Shown: one piece after another, positions 1 through 8,661 of the stretch
How the letters are laid out: every line of letters begins with the position of its first letter
Position numbering within the stretch: position 1 is the stretch's first letter
DNA from: an uncultured Alistipes sp.
Lineage (GTDB): Bacteria > Bacteroidota > Bacteroidia > Bacteroidales > Rikenellaceae
Direction: 5' to 3'
Assembly (NCBI GenBank): GCA_944321185.1
Contig: CALUKH010000007.1
Coordinates: 1 to 64,000, forward strand
Length of the DNA stretch: 64,000 nt
Translations under genes and position numbers: made by a program
The notes under the pieces: model-generated
Seen by the model: the letters and a program-made list of their open reading frames with translations, nothing else
What the model was told of the DNA's origin: nothing
Database searches by the model: none

Positions 1-725
1 TGGCTGTAGATGGCGATGTAGGTCGAGATGACGCCGAACGAGAAGGCGAAGGCCGCGATGCAGAGCCCTTCGCTCCAGCCCTTGAGCAGGATGAAGCGGT
101 CGAGCGAGACCTTGCTGTCGCGGCGGATCGGCTGACGCTCGCGGCAATGGATCGTCGAGTCGATGATCAGTCCGGCGAAGGCGATCACCAGCGAGAGGGT
201 GAAGAGCAGCTCGAAGTTGTGGATCGTGTGGTAGATGTAGAGGCCCGTCGAGGGTCCGATGGCCATGGCGATGTTGTTGCTCAGGCCGTAGTATCCGATT
301 CCCTCCGAGCGACGTTCGGGGTGGAGGACGTCGACGGCCATCGTACTGCTGGCCACGGTCGTGGCGCCGAACGGAGCGCCGTGCAGCGTGCGGATGGCGG
401 CAAAGAGGATGAGCGATCCGGTGACGAAATACCCGGCGAACAGGAGTGCAAAGCAGAAGTAGCAGATCAGCAGCACCTTCTTGCGCGGGAAGCTGTCGAC
501 GACGAATCCGCTGAACGGGCGCACGCAGAGGGCCGTCAGCGTATAGCCGCTCAGCACGAGGCCGATCATGGCCTTGCCGGCCGAGAAGGTGTCGCGCAGA
601 TAGAGCGGCAGCAGCGGCGCCAGCAGATAGAATGCGAAGAAGAGCATGAAGTTGGCGATCCACACCTTCACATAGTTGCTGTTCCAGAGAACGGGACGTT
701 CCGTTCGGTTTTCACGTTCGGTCAT
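1..725 (-). CDS. MFS transporter, N-terminal part (cut by window edge)
   Basis: I translated the minus strand from the ATG at 725. The protein opens MTERENRTERPVLWNSNYVK and then alternates hydrophobic helices with short charged loops, as in the first half of a major facilitator superfamily permease. After the second helix there is an RPFSGFVVDSFPRKK stretch, which corresponds to the conserved loop 2-3 (GxxxDrxGrr-like) signature of MFS proteins. About 241 codons lie in the window and the C-terminal half is outside it. A single inner-membrane permease is expected. The substrate cannot be told from sequence. It lies about 200 nt downstream of cysE on the same strand, with a hairpin between them, so it is probably a separate transcription unit. 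Confidence 0.85.
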   Translation of the reverse strand, partial: MTERENRTERPVLWNSNYVKVWIANFMLFFAFYLLAPLLPLYLRDTFSAGKAMIGLVLSGYTLTALCVRPFSGFVVDSFPRKKVLLICYFCFALLFAGYFVTGSLILFAAIRTLHGAPFGATTVASSTMAVDVLHPERRSEGIGYYGLSNNIAMAIGPSTGLYIYHTIHNFELLFTLSLVIAFAGLIIDSTIHCRERQPIRRDSKVSLDRFILLKGWSEGLCIAAFAFSFGVISTYIAIYS

Positions 726-861
726 CACACACGCAATTTTCAGAGGGGCCGAGGGGTTCGGGGATCGGGTTGGCGGTTGGCGCCGTGCGGATGGTGCGGT
801 GCGGCAGCCCTCGACGACGGATCGGTCCGGGCCGTAAAGGTAGTGATTTTGAGCGCAGGTT

Positions 862-896
862 GATCCGTCGGCGGCGGAAAAATCGCCCGACGGATC
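862..896. terminator. Hairpin between cysE and the MFS gene
   Basis: GATCCGTCGG (862-871) and CCGACGGATC (887-896) form a perfect 10-bp inverted repeat with a further short GC stem inside. It lies 32 nt downstream of the cysE stop on the minus strand. There is no clear T-run on that strand, so termination is a guess. A weak minus-strand -7-like TACCTTTA (842-835) lies just past it and could serve the MFS gene. Confidence 0.4.
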
Positions 897-927
897 CGAA
901 AGTCCCCTCCTGCCGGCCGTGCCGGGG

Positions 928-1914
928 TCAAATTCCGCCGCCGTTTTCGAAGGTCGAGATCGAGGCGCGGCCCTGCACGACACGCGAATAGGGCGGCAGG
1001 TCGGTCGTCTGCCAGACGTTGCCGCCGATCACCGAGTCGTGTCCGATGCGCACGCGCCCCAGGATCGACGAGTTGGAGTAGACCACCACGCGGTCTTCGA
1101 GAATCGGGTGGCGGGGTTCGCGGAGAATGTGCCCCTCGGCGTCGAACTTGAAGCTCTTGGCACCGAGCGTTACGCCCTGATAGAGGCGGACGTGGCTGCC
1201 GATGATGCAGGTCTCGCCGATGACGACGCCCGTGCCGTGGTCGATGCTGAACGAATCGCCGATCGTGGCGCCGGGATGGATGTCGATACCGGTGGCCGCG
1301 TGGGCCCGTTCGGTGATCATCCGCGGCAGGATCGGCACGCCGCAACGCCACAGCGCATGAGCCAGCCGGTAATGGGTCAGGGCCACGAGCGCCGGATAGC
1401 AGAGGATTACCTCCTCGAAGCTCCCGGCCGCGGGGTCGCCGTCGAAGACCGCCCGGACGTCGGTCCCCAGGCGCCGTCGCAGTTCGGGCAGCGCCTCAAG
1501 CAGCCGACGGGATGTATCGGCTCCGAAACGGGCCGCCTCGGACGACGGAGAGGGCTGCTTTTCGGGACCGTTGGCCGGCACGGAGTGCGTCTTCTGAAGA
1601 GGGGCCCCGCCGGGCGTAATGCCGGACGCATAGTGTGCCCGTGCCCGGGCCGTCTGGTCGGCAAGAAGCTCCGACAGTTCCTTGAGACGTCGTTCGACGG
1701 GGCGCCGGTCGAAATAGCCGTCGAAGACCACCGAGCGGAACAGTTCGGCGATTCGCGCCGGGGCCTCGGGATCGATGCCCGCGGTGCCGGGCCGCGGAAT
1801 GTGCGGATCGGGCGTGGCAAGTTGTCCGGCGATGCGCTGCATGAGGAACTCTTCGGGACCGGCGGCGTGGGGGAGGCCGGCCCCGGCGGTGTGCGGTGCG
1901 GAATGGCGTTTCAT
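928..1914 (-). CDS. cysE: Serine O-acetyltransferase
   Basis: Acetylates L-serine with acetyl-CoA to O-acetylserine, the substrate of the cysteine synthase encoded just upstream. The 328-residue protein has a helical N-terminal part (about 1-190) and a left-handed beta-helix of hexapeptide repeats (about 205-320). The family motifs are present: DIHPGATIG with His213, and DHGTGVVIGET with Asp225-His226, which carry the catalytic residues in CysE/EpsC enzymes. The protein ends in GGGI. In CysE the C-terminal isoleucine inserts into the CysK active site, so a cysteine synthase complex is likely (inference). The start codon overlaps the cysK stop in an ATGA, so the two genes are translationally coupled. 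The N-terminal 40 residues are Pro/Gly-rich and longer than in enterobacterial CysE. Confidence 0.93.
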   Translation of the reverse strand: MKRHSAPHTAGAGLPHAAGPEEFLMQRIAGQLATPDPHIPRPGTAGIDPEAPARIAELFRSVVFDGYFDRRPVERRLKELSELLADQTARARAHYASGITPGGAPLQKTHSVPANGPEKQPSPSSEAARFGADTSRRLLEALPELRRRLGTDVRAVFDGDPAAGSFEEVILCYPALVALTHYRLAHALWRCGVPILPRMITERAHAATGIDIHPGATIGDSFSIDHGTGVVIGETCIIGSHVRLYQGVTLGAKSFKFDAEGHILREPRHPILEDRVVVYSNSSILGRVRIGHDSVIGGNVWQTTDLPPYSRVVQGRASISTFENGGGI

Positions 1915-2870
1915 AGGCGGAAATCGGCTGGGTAGTGTTCGAAATCGTAGAGGGCCGTCGAGAGGTAGCGCTCGCCGGTGTCGGGCAGCAGCACGACGAT
2001 CGTCTTGCCGCGCAGCGTCTCCTCGCGGGCCAGTTGCAGGGCGGCCCAGACGGCTGCCCCCGACGAGATGCCCGCCAGCAGCCCTTCGCGCCGGGCCAGC
2101 AGCCGGGCCGTGGCGATGGCCTGCTCGTCCGAGACCGTTATGATGCGGTCCACGACCTGCCGGTCGAAGTTCGCCGGGACGAATCCCGCCCCGATCCCCT
2201 GGATCCGATGGGCCCCGGCTCTGCCGCCCGTGAGGACGGGTGACGAGGCCGGTTCGACACCCACGATCTGTACCGCCGGGTTCAGCTCCCGGAGCCGGCG
2301 CCCCGTGCCGCTCACCGTACCGCCCGTGCCGATGCCCGCCACGAAGAGATCGACCCGTCCGGCGGTGTCGTGCCAGATTTCGTCACCCGTCGTGCGGTAG
2401 TGGCGCTCGGGGTTGGCCGGATTCTCGAACTGCTGGAGAATGACCGAGCCGGGGGTCTCCTCGTGCAGCGTCCGGGCCCGGGCAATGGCCCCGGCCATCC
2501 CTTCCGAGCCGGGCGTCAGTTCGACGCGCGCACCGTAGGCCGCAACCAGTCGCCGCCGTTCGATGCTCATCGTCTCGGGCATGGTCAGGATCAGCCGGTA
2601 GCCCTTCAGGGCACTCACCAGCGCCAGCCCGACGCCCGTATTGCCGCTCGTGGGTTCGATGATCGTGGCTCCGGGGCGGAGTTCGCCGCGCGCCTCGGCC
2701 GCTTCGACCATCGCCAGCGCCACGCGGTCCTTGACGCTCCCGGCCGGATTGAACGATTCGACCTTGGCCACGAGGCGGGCTGCGGCTCCCGTCTCGCTCG
2801 CCAGGCGTTGCAATTCGACCAGCGGTGTGCGGCCGATGAGTTCCAGTACGGAGGTTGCGATTCTTTCCAT
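1911..2870 (-). CDS. cysK: Cysteine synthase A (O-acetylserine sulfhydrylase)
   Basis: Pyridoxal-phosphate enzyme that makes L-cysteine from O-acetylserine and sulfide. The start at 2870 gives MERIATSVLELIGRTPLVEL, the usual N-terminus of CysK. Longer in-frame starts would read through the leader hairpin and were rejected. The protein is 319 residues, normal for the family. The PLP lysine is Lys47 in GSVKDR. The substrate loop is PTSGNTG (73-79), and GTGGTVSGTGR is the phosphate-binding glycine loop. First gene of a cysK-cysE operon. A leader ORF, a hairpin and a consensus promoter lie upstream and suggest regulation by cysteine. Confidence 0.95.
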   Translation of the reverse strand: MERIATSVLELIGRTPLVELQRLASETGAAARLVAKVESFNPAGSVKDRVALAMVEAAEARGELRPGATIIEPTSGNTGVGLALVSALKGYRLILTMPETMSIERRRLVAAYGARVELTPGSEGMAGAIARARTLHEETPGSVILQQFENPANPERHYRTTGDEIWHDTAGRVDLFVAGIGTGGTVSGTGRRLRELNPAVQIVGVEPASSPVLTGGRAGAHRIQGIGAGFVPANFDRQVVDRIITVSDEQAIATARLLARREGLLAGISSGAAVWAALQLAREETLRGKTIVVLLPDTGERYLSTALYDFEHYPADFRL

Positions 2871-2895
2871 CTTGAGTCTTGGTTTTGAATGACGA

Positions 2896-2929
2896 AACGG
2901 GGGCAGCGGTGTCTCCTGCTGCCCCCGTT
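2896..2929 (-). promoter_or_regulatory. Leader hairpin upstream of cysK (candidate attenuator)
   Basis: AACGGGGGCAGC and GCTGCCCCCGTT form a perfect 12-bp stem with a 10-nt loop, about 25 nt before the cysK ATG. On the minus strand its first arm contains GGCAGCAGG (plus coordinates 2915-2923). That is exactly complementary to CCTGCTGCC inside the upstream leader ORF (2999-3007), so the hairpin and the long-range pairing exclude each other. The hairpin is followed only by GTTTCG, not a long U-run. It may act by Rho, by pausing, or by hiding the translation start rather than as a classical intrinsic terminator. Confidence 0.6.
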
Positions 2930-2968
2930 CGATCGGTGGATACTTATTTATTAATAGGATATGCGATT

Positions 2969-3052
2969 TCAGATTCCTCGCGCGGAGGAGCCTCGTCCGG
3001 CAGCAGGCACGGTGCGACGGCAACGATTCGCAATCGCTGCACAACAACACAT
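2969..3052 (-). CDS. Cysteine-codon leader peptide of cysK-cysE
   Basis: A 27-codon ORF (84 nt with stop) on the cysK leader transcript. It begins ATG TGT TGT TGT, so the peptide starts MCCCAAIANRCRR, with three Cys codons in a row at positions 2-4 and a fourth at codon 11. It ends in ATC TGA, 98 nt before the cysK ATG. Codons 16-18 (CCTGCTGCC) are the segment able to pair with the first arm of the downstream hairpin. Amino-acid leader peptides carry tandem codons of the amino acid made by the operon, and here the operon makes cysteine. Translation is inferred, not shown. Confidence 0.65.
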   Translation of the reverse strand: MCCCAAIANRCRRTVPAAGRGSSARGI

Positions 3053-3101
3053 CGTATGGTTCCGGCCTCTTATCATCGGGACGTTCTTATGGGTCTGGTG
3101 G

Positions 3102-3133
3102 CAAATATAGCGATTCGGATCGAAATCTGCAAA
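3102..3133 (-). promoter_or_regulatory. Bacteroidetes-type promoter of the cysK leader
   Basis: On the minus strand TTTG (3133-3130) is followed after exactly 20 nt by TATATTTG (3109-3102). This matches the primary sigma consensus of Bacteroidetes (TTTG, 19-21 nt, TAnnTTTG). Transcription would start near 3096, about 45 nt before the leader ORF and 225 nt before cysK. Confidence 0.75.
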
Positions 3134-3154
3134 TCGGGGCGGGGCCCGGGCGGA

Positions 3155-3733
3155 TCATCCGGCGGGAGGTTGCTGCGAGCGCCTGCGCAGCCGCTGCCAA
3201 CGCTCCGAAACCCACATGACGCCCAGTCCGATGCCGACCCCCACGACCGATTCGAGAAAACGCAGCAGGCAGTTGATCGCCGGCGGCAGACGGGGATTCT
3301 CCTGCGAGATGAGCAGGATGACGATCAGCGTGATGGTGGCGATGTGGCCGTTGACGTAGATGCCCAGCAGCATGCTGACGATCTCGAGCAGGAAGATCGT
3401 TATGAGCATCCCGGCCACCGAGAAGTGCCAGATGCTCAGGTAGCAGAAGGCGATCAGCGCGCCGATGAAGGTCCCCAGCACGCGCATCCAGCCCACCGGC
3501 AGCGACTGCTTGAGGCCGGGTTTCTGCAGCACGACCACCACCGACGTGCAGGCCAGCATGGCCCCCATCCAGTGCGAAGCCGCGTGGAAAGGGCCCGTGA
3601 CGTAGGTTCCCACCAGGTAGGCCAGCAGGACGCCGATGCATGTGGCGGCGGCATTCACGGGTTGAATCCTCCCGGCCAGCCGGCGCAGGAGCGGTTGGCG
3701 GGTCGGTGCGGTATCGGATGTCGGGGAGGTCAT
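3155..3733 (-). CDS. FUSC-like / aromatic acid exporter family membrane protein
   Basis: 192 residues from the ATG at 3733; a GTG three codons upstream is less likely. After a polar N-terminus the chain has about five hydrophobic segments: NAAATCIGVLLAYLVGTYV, ASHWMGAMLACTSVVVVLQ, then three close ones around VLGTFIGALIAFCYLSIW, MLITIFLLEIVSMLLGIYV and ATITLIVILLIS. It ends in a basic cytoplasmic tail (RWQRLRRRSQQ). Size and pattern fit small single-module proteins of the fusaric-acid-resistance/aromatic acid exporter group. The substrate is unknown. The gene ends just before the cysK promoter. It could also be a generic small membrane protein. Confidence 0.6.
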   Translation of the reverse strand: MTSPTSDTAPTRQPLLRRLAGRIQPVNAAATCIGVLLAYLVGTYVTGPFHAASHWMGAMLACTSVVVVLQKPGLKQSLPVGWMRVLGTFIGALIAFCYLSIWHFSVAGMLITIFLLEIVSMLLGIYVNGHIATITLIVILLISQENPRLPPAINCLLRFLESVVGVGIGLGVMWVSERWQRLRRRSQQPPAG

Positions 3734-3927
3734 GCCCCGCACCCCTGCAAGAAACGGACCGGAGCCGTTCCCCGGGGGCGTGAGGTAACACTTTGTAACC
3801 GCGTGTCGATCGCTCGCTGGATCGATCCGACCCCGCTCAGAAGCTCCTCTGAGGGCGATTTTGATAAAATGTGTCGTCGCAAAGTGTTATTTTCTGTCCG
3901 AAAGGTCCACTTTTTCACAAAAATCGT

Positions 3928-3935
3928 TAACTTTG
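3928..3935 (+). promoter_or_regulatory. -7 element upstream of the first ECF sigma gene
   Basis: TAACTTTG matches the Bacteroidetes -7 consensus TAnnTTTG and lies 65 nt before the sigma factor ATG. No convincing TTTG is found 19-21 nt upstream. Confidence 0.45.
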
Positions 3936-3999
3936 TTGGTTGAGTTAGGTAAATGCGTCGGGGTCCCGTTCGCGGACCGATCCGGCGACTGGTGATGAG

Positions 4000-4536
4000 A
4001 TGAAGATTTCCGTGTCACGAATCAAGCAGCACGACGTGGACCACTTCGAAGAGGTCTACAAGTCCTATATGCCTGTGCTGCAACGTTTTGCCCAGCAGTA
4101 TACGTATGACGCCGAAACCGCCAAGGATCTGGTGCACGACGCCTTCCTGTGGGTGTGGAACAATGCGGACAAGATCCGCGAAAACGGTAATCTGGCGGCT
4201 CTGCTGTTCCGTCTGGTACGCAGCAACTGCCTGAATTATCTGCGTTCGCTCGGCATCCGCGACCGCAACGACGTCAAATATGCCGAGGCCATGGCCGAAA
4301 TCAACTCGCTGCTCGAGGATTCCGGAATGGACGATCTGGGCCTTTGGCGCCATCAATGGCTGCGGCATGCCCTGAAGCTCCTCCCCAAACGCGGCCGTGA
4401 AGCCCTCGAACTCCATTTCGTCCGCAACATGCACACCAAAGCCATTGCTCTGGAGATGAGCGTCTCCGAATCGACCGTCAAAACCCATCTGAAACGTGCG
4501 CTGAAAACCCTGCGCGACGATCTGGACGAAAAATAA
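4000..4536 (+). CDS. ECF-type RNA polymerase sigma factor (FecI-like)
   Basis: 178 residues, the usual ECF size. Region 2 covers about residues 15-80, with the helix FAQQYTYDAETAKDLVHDAF that contacts core polymerase and the -10 region, followed by FRLVRSNCLNYLRS. Region 4 covers about 120-172, with LPKRGREALELHF and the helix-turn-helix ALEMSVSESTVKTHLKRAL. Paired with the FecR-like anti-sigma at 4744 and followed by STN-type SusC receptors. By analogy with FecIRA-type cell-surface signalling it should activate the downstream transport operon when substrate binds the receptor. Separated from fecR by about 200 nt that holds a terminator-like hairpin. Confidence 0.92.
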   Translation: MKISVSRIKQHDVDHFEEVYKSYMPVLQRFAQQYTYDAETAKDLVHDAFLWVWNNADKIRENGNLAALLFRLVRSNCLNYLRSLGIRDRNDVKYAEAMAEINSLLEDSGMDDLGLWRHQWLRHALKLLPKRGREALELHFVRNMHTKAIALEMSVSESTVKTHLKRALKTLRDDLDEK

Positions 4537-4605
4537 ATCACTCGACAGGATCCTTTTTGAAAAAAAAGTTTCCGATTTGTCCCCCTTTTTGCCGATTCAT
4601 GTGTA

Positions 4606-4653
4606 TTACTACTGAAAGCACTCCCCGAGGGGAGCGGAATTCAGTAGTTTTTT
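4606..4653 (+). terminator. Intrinsic-terminator-like hairpin between sigma and fecR
   Basis: ACTACTGAA (4608-4616) pairs with TTCAGTAGT (4640-4648), and an inner CTCCCC pairs with GGGGAG across a GA turn. Six T residues follow (4648-4653). It would end transcription after the sigma gene and leave fecR onward under its own promoter. The first arm overlaps TTACTACTGA (4606-4615), a 10-mer also found upstream of the second fecR. Confidence 0.65.
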
Positions 4654-4743
4654 GTTGCGGAGGATCCCCGTTTGATCCATGCCGGAGGGCTGTCTCCTCC
4701 GAAAATGTCGCGGACGGGGCGCTGCAACCCAACCGGCAGAAGT

Positions 4744-5919
4744 ATGTCCGACAATTCGATCGATTGGAATCTGTTGCGCAAGGTGCGCAATCATACGGCC
4801 AATGCCCGTGAAAGGGAGGCCTTCGAGGCGTGGCTGCAGGCCGATCCGCGCCACAGGGCCTATTACGAACGCATGCTGCGGGAGGCGGAAATCCGGCGTG
4901 CGGCCAAACCGCTGCCGCTCGACGAGACGTTCGACGAATTGCGCAAGGCTCTCGTGCCGCAACCCGTCGTGCGGCGGAGCTCCTTCCTGCTGCGTTATGC
5001 GGCCGTGGCGGCGGTCATTGTGCTGTGTGTGGCGGGGGTCGTCTGGCAGCAGTCGCGCAACGACGTCGAGACGGAACGCGTCTGCGACCTCCTTGCGCGG
5101 GAGTATCATCCGGCATCGGACCGGGCCCTGCTGATCGTCGACGACGTCAGCTATTCGCTCGGCGAGGGCGCTGAACTCGATCTCGACATCGCCGGCGGAC
5201 GCATCGCAACCGAGGGCTCCGAACGGCTGAACTATTCGGCCGACGATGAGGCCCGCGCCGTGCAGAACCGGCTGATCGTTCCGCGCGGAGGTTTCTATTC
5301 GGTCCGCCTGGAGGACGGCACCGTCGTGACGCTCAACGCCGAATCGGAGCTGATCTATCCGTCGGTCTTCGATGCCCACGACCGCGAGGTCACGCTGCGC
5401 GGCGAAGCCTTTTTCGAGGTGGCCCACGATGCCGCGCGTCCGTTCTACGTACGGGTCGACGGCTACCGCATCCAGGTGCTCGGCACACGATTCAACGTCT
5501 CGGCCTACGGCGACGAACCCCGCCACCATACGACGCTCGTCGAGGGCAGCGTGCGCATCCTCGAGGAGGACTCACGGACCCTCTGCCGGGAGATTCAGCT
5601 CTATCCCGGCGAACAGTTCTCGCGCGAAGTGGCCACCTCGCGGTCGATGGTCACGCGCGTCGATACGTCTCGCTACACGGCCTGGATGGAGGGCGAATTC
5701 GTCTTCGACAATACGCCGCTGGGCGACGTGCTGCGCACCGTTTCGCGGTGGTACGACTTCCGTTACGAAATCACCGATCCCGCATTGGAAAAATATACGT
5801 TCTCGGGTCAGATCAGCATGAAAGGTACATCGGACTATCTGTTCCGCGTCCTCCACGAAGCCTACATCCCCGTTACGCTGCGCTTCGAGGAGGGGATTCT
5901 CTACCTCGACAAACGTTGA
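4744..5919 (+). CDS. FecR-family anti-sigma factor
   Basis: 391 residues from the ATG at 4744 (MSDNSIDWNLLRK); in-frame codons further upstream lie in the terminator region and look non-coding. The cytoplasmic N-terminal part (about 1-75) should bind the sigma factor. One membrane helix follows (LLRYAAVAAVIVLCVAGVVW, about 80-100). The periplasmic FecR domain contains VTLNAESELIYP and GEAFFEVAHDAARPFYV. The C-terminal DUF4974-like part carries NTPLGDVLRTVSRWYDF. It would receive the signal from the STN domain of a SusC receptor and release or activate the ECF sigma factor. The SusC gene follows 36 nt later. Confidence 0.9.
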   Translation: MSDNSIDWNLLRKVRNHTANAREREAFEAWLQADPRHRAYYERMLREAEIRRAAKPLPLDETFDELRKALVPQPVVRRSSFLLRYAAVAAVIVLCVAGVVWQQSRNDVETERVCDLLAREYHPASDRALLIVDDVSYSLGEGAELDLDIAGGRIATEGSERLNYSADDEARAVQNRLIVPRGGFYSVRLEDGTVVTLNAESELIYPSVFDAHDREVTLRGEAFFEVAHDAARPFYVRVDGYRIQVLGTRFNVSAYGDEPRHHTTLVEGSVRILEEDSRTLCREIQLYPGEQFSREVATSRSMVTRVDTSRYTAWMEGEFVFDNTPLGDVLRTVSRWYDFRYEITDPALEKYTFSGQISMKGTSDYLFRVLHEAYIPVTLRFEEGILYLDKR

Positions 5920-5955
5920 CCCATGGTGTTTAACCCTTAAAACCAAGCCGATGAA

Positions 5956-8643
5956 ATGAAGCAAATCTACACGTTGAATTTCGCTTTTGCGCTGCGTTCG
6001 ATCGGAAGTCTGGCCCTGATACTGCTGGCAGGGACCGTGACGGGAGCCACTCAGCCCCCGGCCGGCGTCGACTCCACGCGCATGCGACGCACATACGAGG
6101 TCGAAGCGGAACATTCGACCGATCTGGTGATTACGGCCGCGCAGCTTCGGGCCATCAATCCGGTGAATCTCTGGGACGCGATTTCATTTTATGAACCGTC
6201 AATCGGCACCTCCTGGGAGGAGAATCAGGGGGCCAGTCCGCTTTACGGCGCCGGGGAGATGACGCTTCGGGGCTCGAAACGTTGGGGGCGGGACGAGCGC
6301 TCGAAGCCTGCGCGGCCAACCTATGTCATCGACGGTGCCCGGGTCGATGCACGCAAGTTTTTCGACATGGACATCAACGACGTGCGACGGATCATCATCC
6401 GCAAGGATCCCGCCTCGTTGACGCGCTATGGCATCCGCGGTGCCGACGGCGTCGTGGAGATGGAGACCTTCAAACCCGTCAAGGGGGCGATGAAGATCCG
6501 TTACAGTTTCGACGGAGTGGTCGAGTGGGCCGATCTTTCGTCGTATCATCTGATGAGCGCTGCCGAGGGGCTCGGACTGTTGCAGCGGGAGGGGCTGACG
6601 ACGGGAAGCGCCGCCTCCATGCAGCAGTACCTCGAGGCGGGGACCCAGACCGACTGGCCGCGCGAGCTGACCCGTACGGTCTTCAGCCACCGCCACAAAA
6701 TTACGATCGACGGCGGCGACGACCACGTGAAGTATGCCCTCACGGGCCGCATCTCGCCCGCCAACAAGGGCGTTCTCCGCGGTTCGGAGAAGGAGATCCT
6801 CGGTATCGGCGCCTACATCGAGTACCGTTACAAGTCGTTCCGCATCTCCAACGAACTGACCTACGACAAGGTCGCCACCGATTCGAAACTCTTCGGTGCG
6901 TTCGGCGACTACGCCCACACGCCCGCCTGGCTCGAACCCGGCAACGGACGCGGCGGTTACCTCAAGACGATGGGCTTCGACGACGATCTGCGGAAGTTCG
7001 AAAATCCGCTCTACGAAATGTCGCTCGGGTCGTTCCACCGCAACAAGACCTATTCGGTCTTCGACAACGTGAACATGTCGCTCGATCTGGGTGCGGGATT
7101 CGCTCTCGGCGGGCGTTTCTCCTACGTGCGCGACCAGATCCGCACGGATACCTACGTCTCGCCTTCGTCGTGGCGTTATGCCACGGCCCCGGCCGGCACC
7201 TACACCGGGCGCTACGGCATTGCCCGCTCGGCGATGCAGACCTTCGACGGACGTCTGGCCCTGACCTATGCCGGGCAGAGCGGCCGTTCGTCCTACGGCG
7301 CCTCGCTGGCGGCCGACCTCTTCGGCGGGGTCTACAACATGGAGAGTTACGCCGGCGTGGGAATCACCACCGACAAGATGGGCTACATCTCCTTCACGCA
7401 GTCCTACGATTTCGATACGGATCCCTATGCGTGGCGTTCCTACGACCGCACGGCCGGCGGTACGCTGGAGGCCTACTATGCGTTCGACGACCGTTACGAG
7501 GTGCGGGCCTCGGCGCGTCTGGACCGTTCGTCGCTGCTCGCCCCGCAGAACCGCACGGCTCTCTTCTACGGAGTCTCCGTGGCCTGGAATATCGCCCGGG
7601 AGTCCTTCCTGCGGGATGCCGGATGGCTCGACCGGCTGACGCTGGCCGCCGCCTTCGGTACGACGGGTGCCGTCGATGCCTCCAATGCCGACTACGTGGT
7701 CTCCTACGGCAGTGACATCGGCAACGAATACGTCTACAACTACTATCTGATCGGTTCGTCGATTACGGGCATGCCCAATCCTTCGCTCCGGTGGCGCACG
7801 GGCGTCAACCGCAGCCTTTCGCTGCAGGCCGCCGTGGCCCGCCGCATCGATCTGCGCGTCAACCTCTACTGGAACGATGCCGGGGATCTGCTGACCGTCG
7901 CACCGCTCAACCAGGCCACCGGTTACCGTTACAACGCTTCGAACGGCGGTCGGATCCGCAACTCCGGCGTCGAGTATTACCTCAATGCCCGGGTGTACGA
8001 ACGTCCGGGATTCTCCGTGTCGTTCTTCACCGCGGGAAGCCACAACCGCAACCGCATCGAGGAGCTGCCCGCATACTTTGCCGCCTGGTACAACGCCGGT
8101 CTGGCCGCCGACGAAGCCCCGCTTGTCGAGGGGCAGTCGGTCAATGCGGTGAGCGCCGTGCCGAGCGTCTACGACGGTACGGTCGAACGCGTCACGGGCC
8201 CCGCAACGATCGTCGGCACGACGGATCCCGATCTGAAGGGCAATTTCGGCGTGAGCGTCAACTGGCGTCAGCTGACCTTCGGCGCCGCCTTCGACTACCG
8301 CATCGGCGGTTCGATCTTCAACCAGACGCTCTACGACGTACAGTTCGGCAGTGCGCTGCAGACCCTCGACCGGCGTGCGCTGCAGAGCTCGCTGCGGCAT
8401 GCGTTCGAGGGCGATCCGGCCCGGCTGTCGCGGTTCGTCGAACGCCTCGATGCGCTGAACTTCTCCACGCTGCAGGTGGGTTACCGCTTCCGCTCGCAGC
8501 TCATCGAGAAGATCCGGCTGCGCAACCTGGCCCTCTACGTGACGGGCAACAACCTCTTCTACCGGTCGAGTGTCGACCGGGAGCGCGGTACGATCTATCC
8601 CTTCTCGCGCAATGTCACCCTGTCGCTGCGTGCGACCTTCTAA
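5956..8643 (+). CDS. SusC-like TonB-dependent receptor, short form without STN or carboxypeptidase-like domain
   Basis: 895 residues, against about 1000-1150 for typical SusC. A signal peptide (about 1-35) leads almost directly into the plug domain (VITAAQLRAINPVNLWDAIS, then YVIDGARVDARKFFDMDIND and DPASLTRYGIRGADGVVEME). The 22-strand barrel fills the rest, ending in NVTLSLRATF. The N-terminal carboxypeptidase-regulatory-like domain and STN domain seen in the next SusC (10154) are missing. It should form the outer-membrane part of a pair with the SusD at 8662, but it cannot contact FecR through an STN domain. The start at 5956 is chosen because an ATG at 5951 is followed at once by a stop. 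Confidence 0.9.
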   Translation: MKQIYTLNFAFALRSIGSLALILLAGTVTGATQPPAGVDSTRMRRTYEVEAEHSTDLVITAAQLRAINPVNLWDAISFYEPSIGTSWEENQGASPLYGAGEMTLRGSKRWGRDERSKPARPTYVIDGARVDARKFFDMDINDVRRIIIRKDPASLTRYGIRGADGVVEMETFKPVKGAMKIRYSFDGVVEWADLSSYHLMSAAEGLGLLQREGLTTGSAASMQQYLEAGTQTDWPRELTRTVFSHRHKITIDGGDDHVKYALTGRISPANKGVLRGSEKEILGIGAYIEYRYKSFRISNELTYDKVATDSKLFGAFGDYAHTPAWLEPGNGRGGYLKTMGFDDDLRKFENPLYEMSLGSFHRNKTYSVFDNVNMSLDLGAGFALGGRFSYVRDQIRTDTYVSPSSWRYATAPAGTYTGRYGIARSAMQTFDGRLALTYAGQSGRSSYGASLAADLFGGVYNMESYAGVGITTDKMGYISFTQSYDFDTDPYAWRSYDRTAGGTLEAYYAFDDRYEVRASARLDRSSLLAPQNRTALFYGVSVAWNIARESFLRDAGWLDRLTLAAAFGTTGAVDASNADYVVSYGSDIGNEYVYNYYLIGSSITGMPNPSLRWRTGVNRSLSLQAAVARRIDLRVNLYWNDAGDLLTVAPLNQATGYRYNASNGGRIRNSGVEYYLNARVYERPGFSVSFFTAGSHNRNRIEELPAYFAAWYNAGLAADEAPLVEGQSVNAVSAVPSVYDGTVERVTGPATIVGTTDPDLKGNFGVSVNWRQLTFGAAFDYRIGGSIFNQTLYDVQFGSALQTLDRRALQSSLRHAFEGDPARLSRFVERLDALNFSTLQVGYRFRSQLIEKIRLRNLALYVTGNNLFYRSSVDRERGTIYPFSRNVTLSLRATF

Positions 8644-8661
8644 CCGCTAAATGATGAAGCC

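Noticed and set aside
2871..3050. A longer cysK with an upstream GTG start
   Set aside because: The extra 60 residues would read through the leader hairpin and have no counterpart in CysK; the internal ATG gives the family N-terminus.
4557..4811. Open frame between the sigma and fecR genes
   Set aside because: It crosses the terminator hairpin and overlaps the fecR start in another frame.
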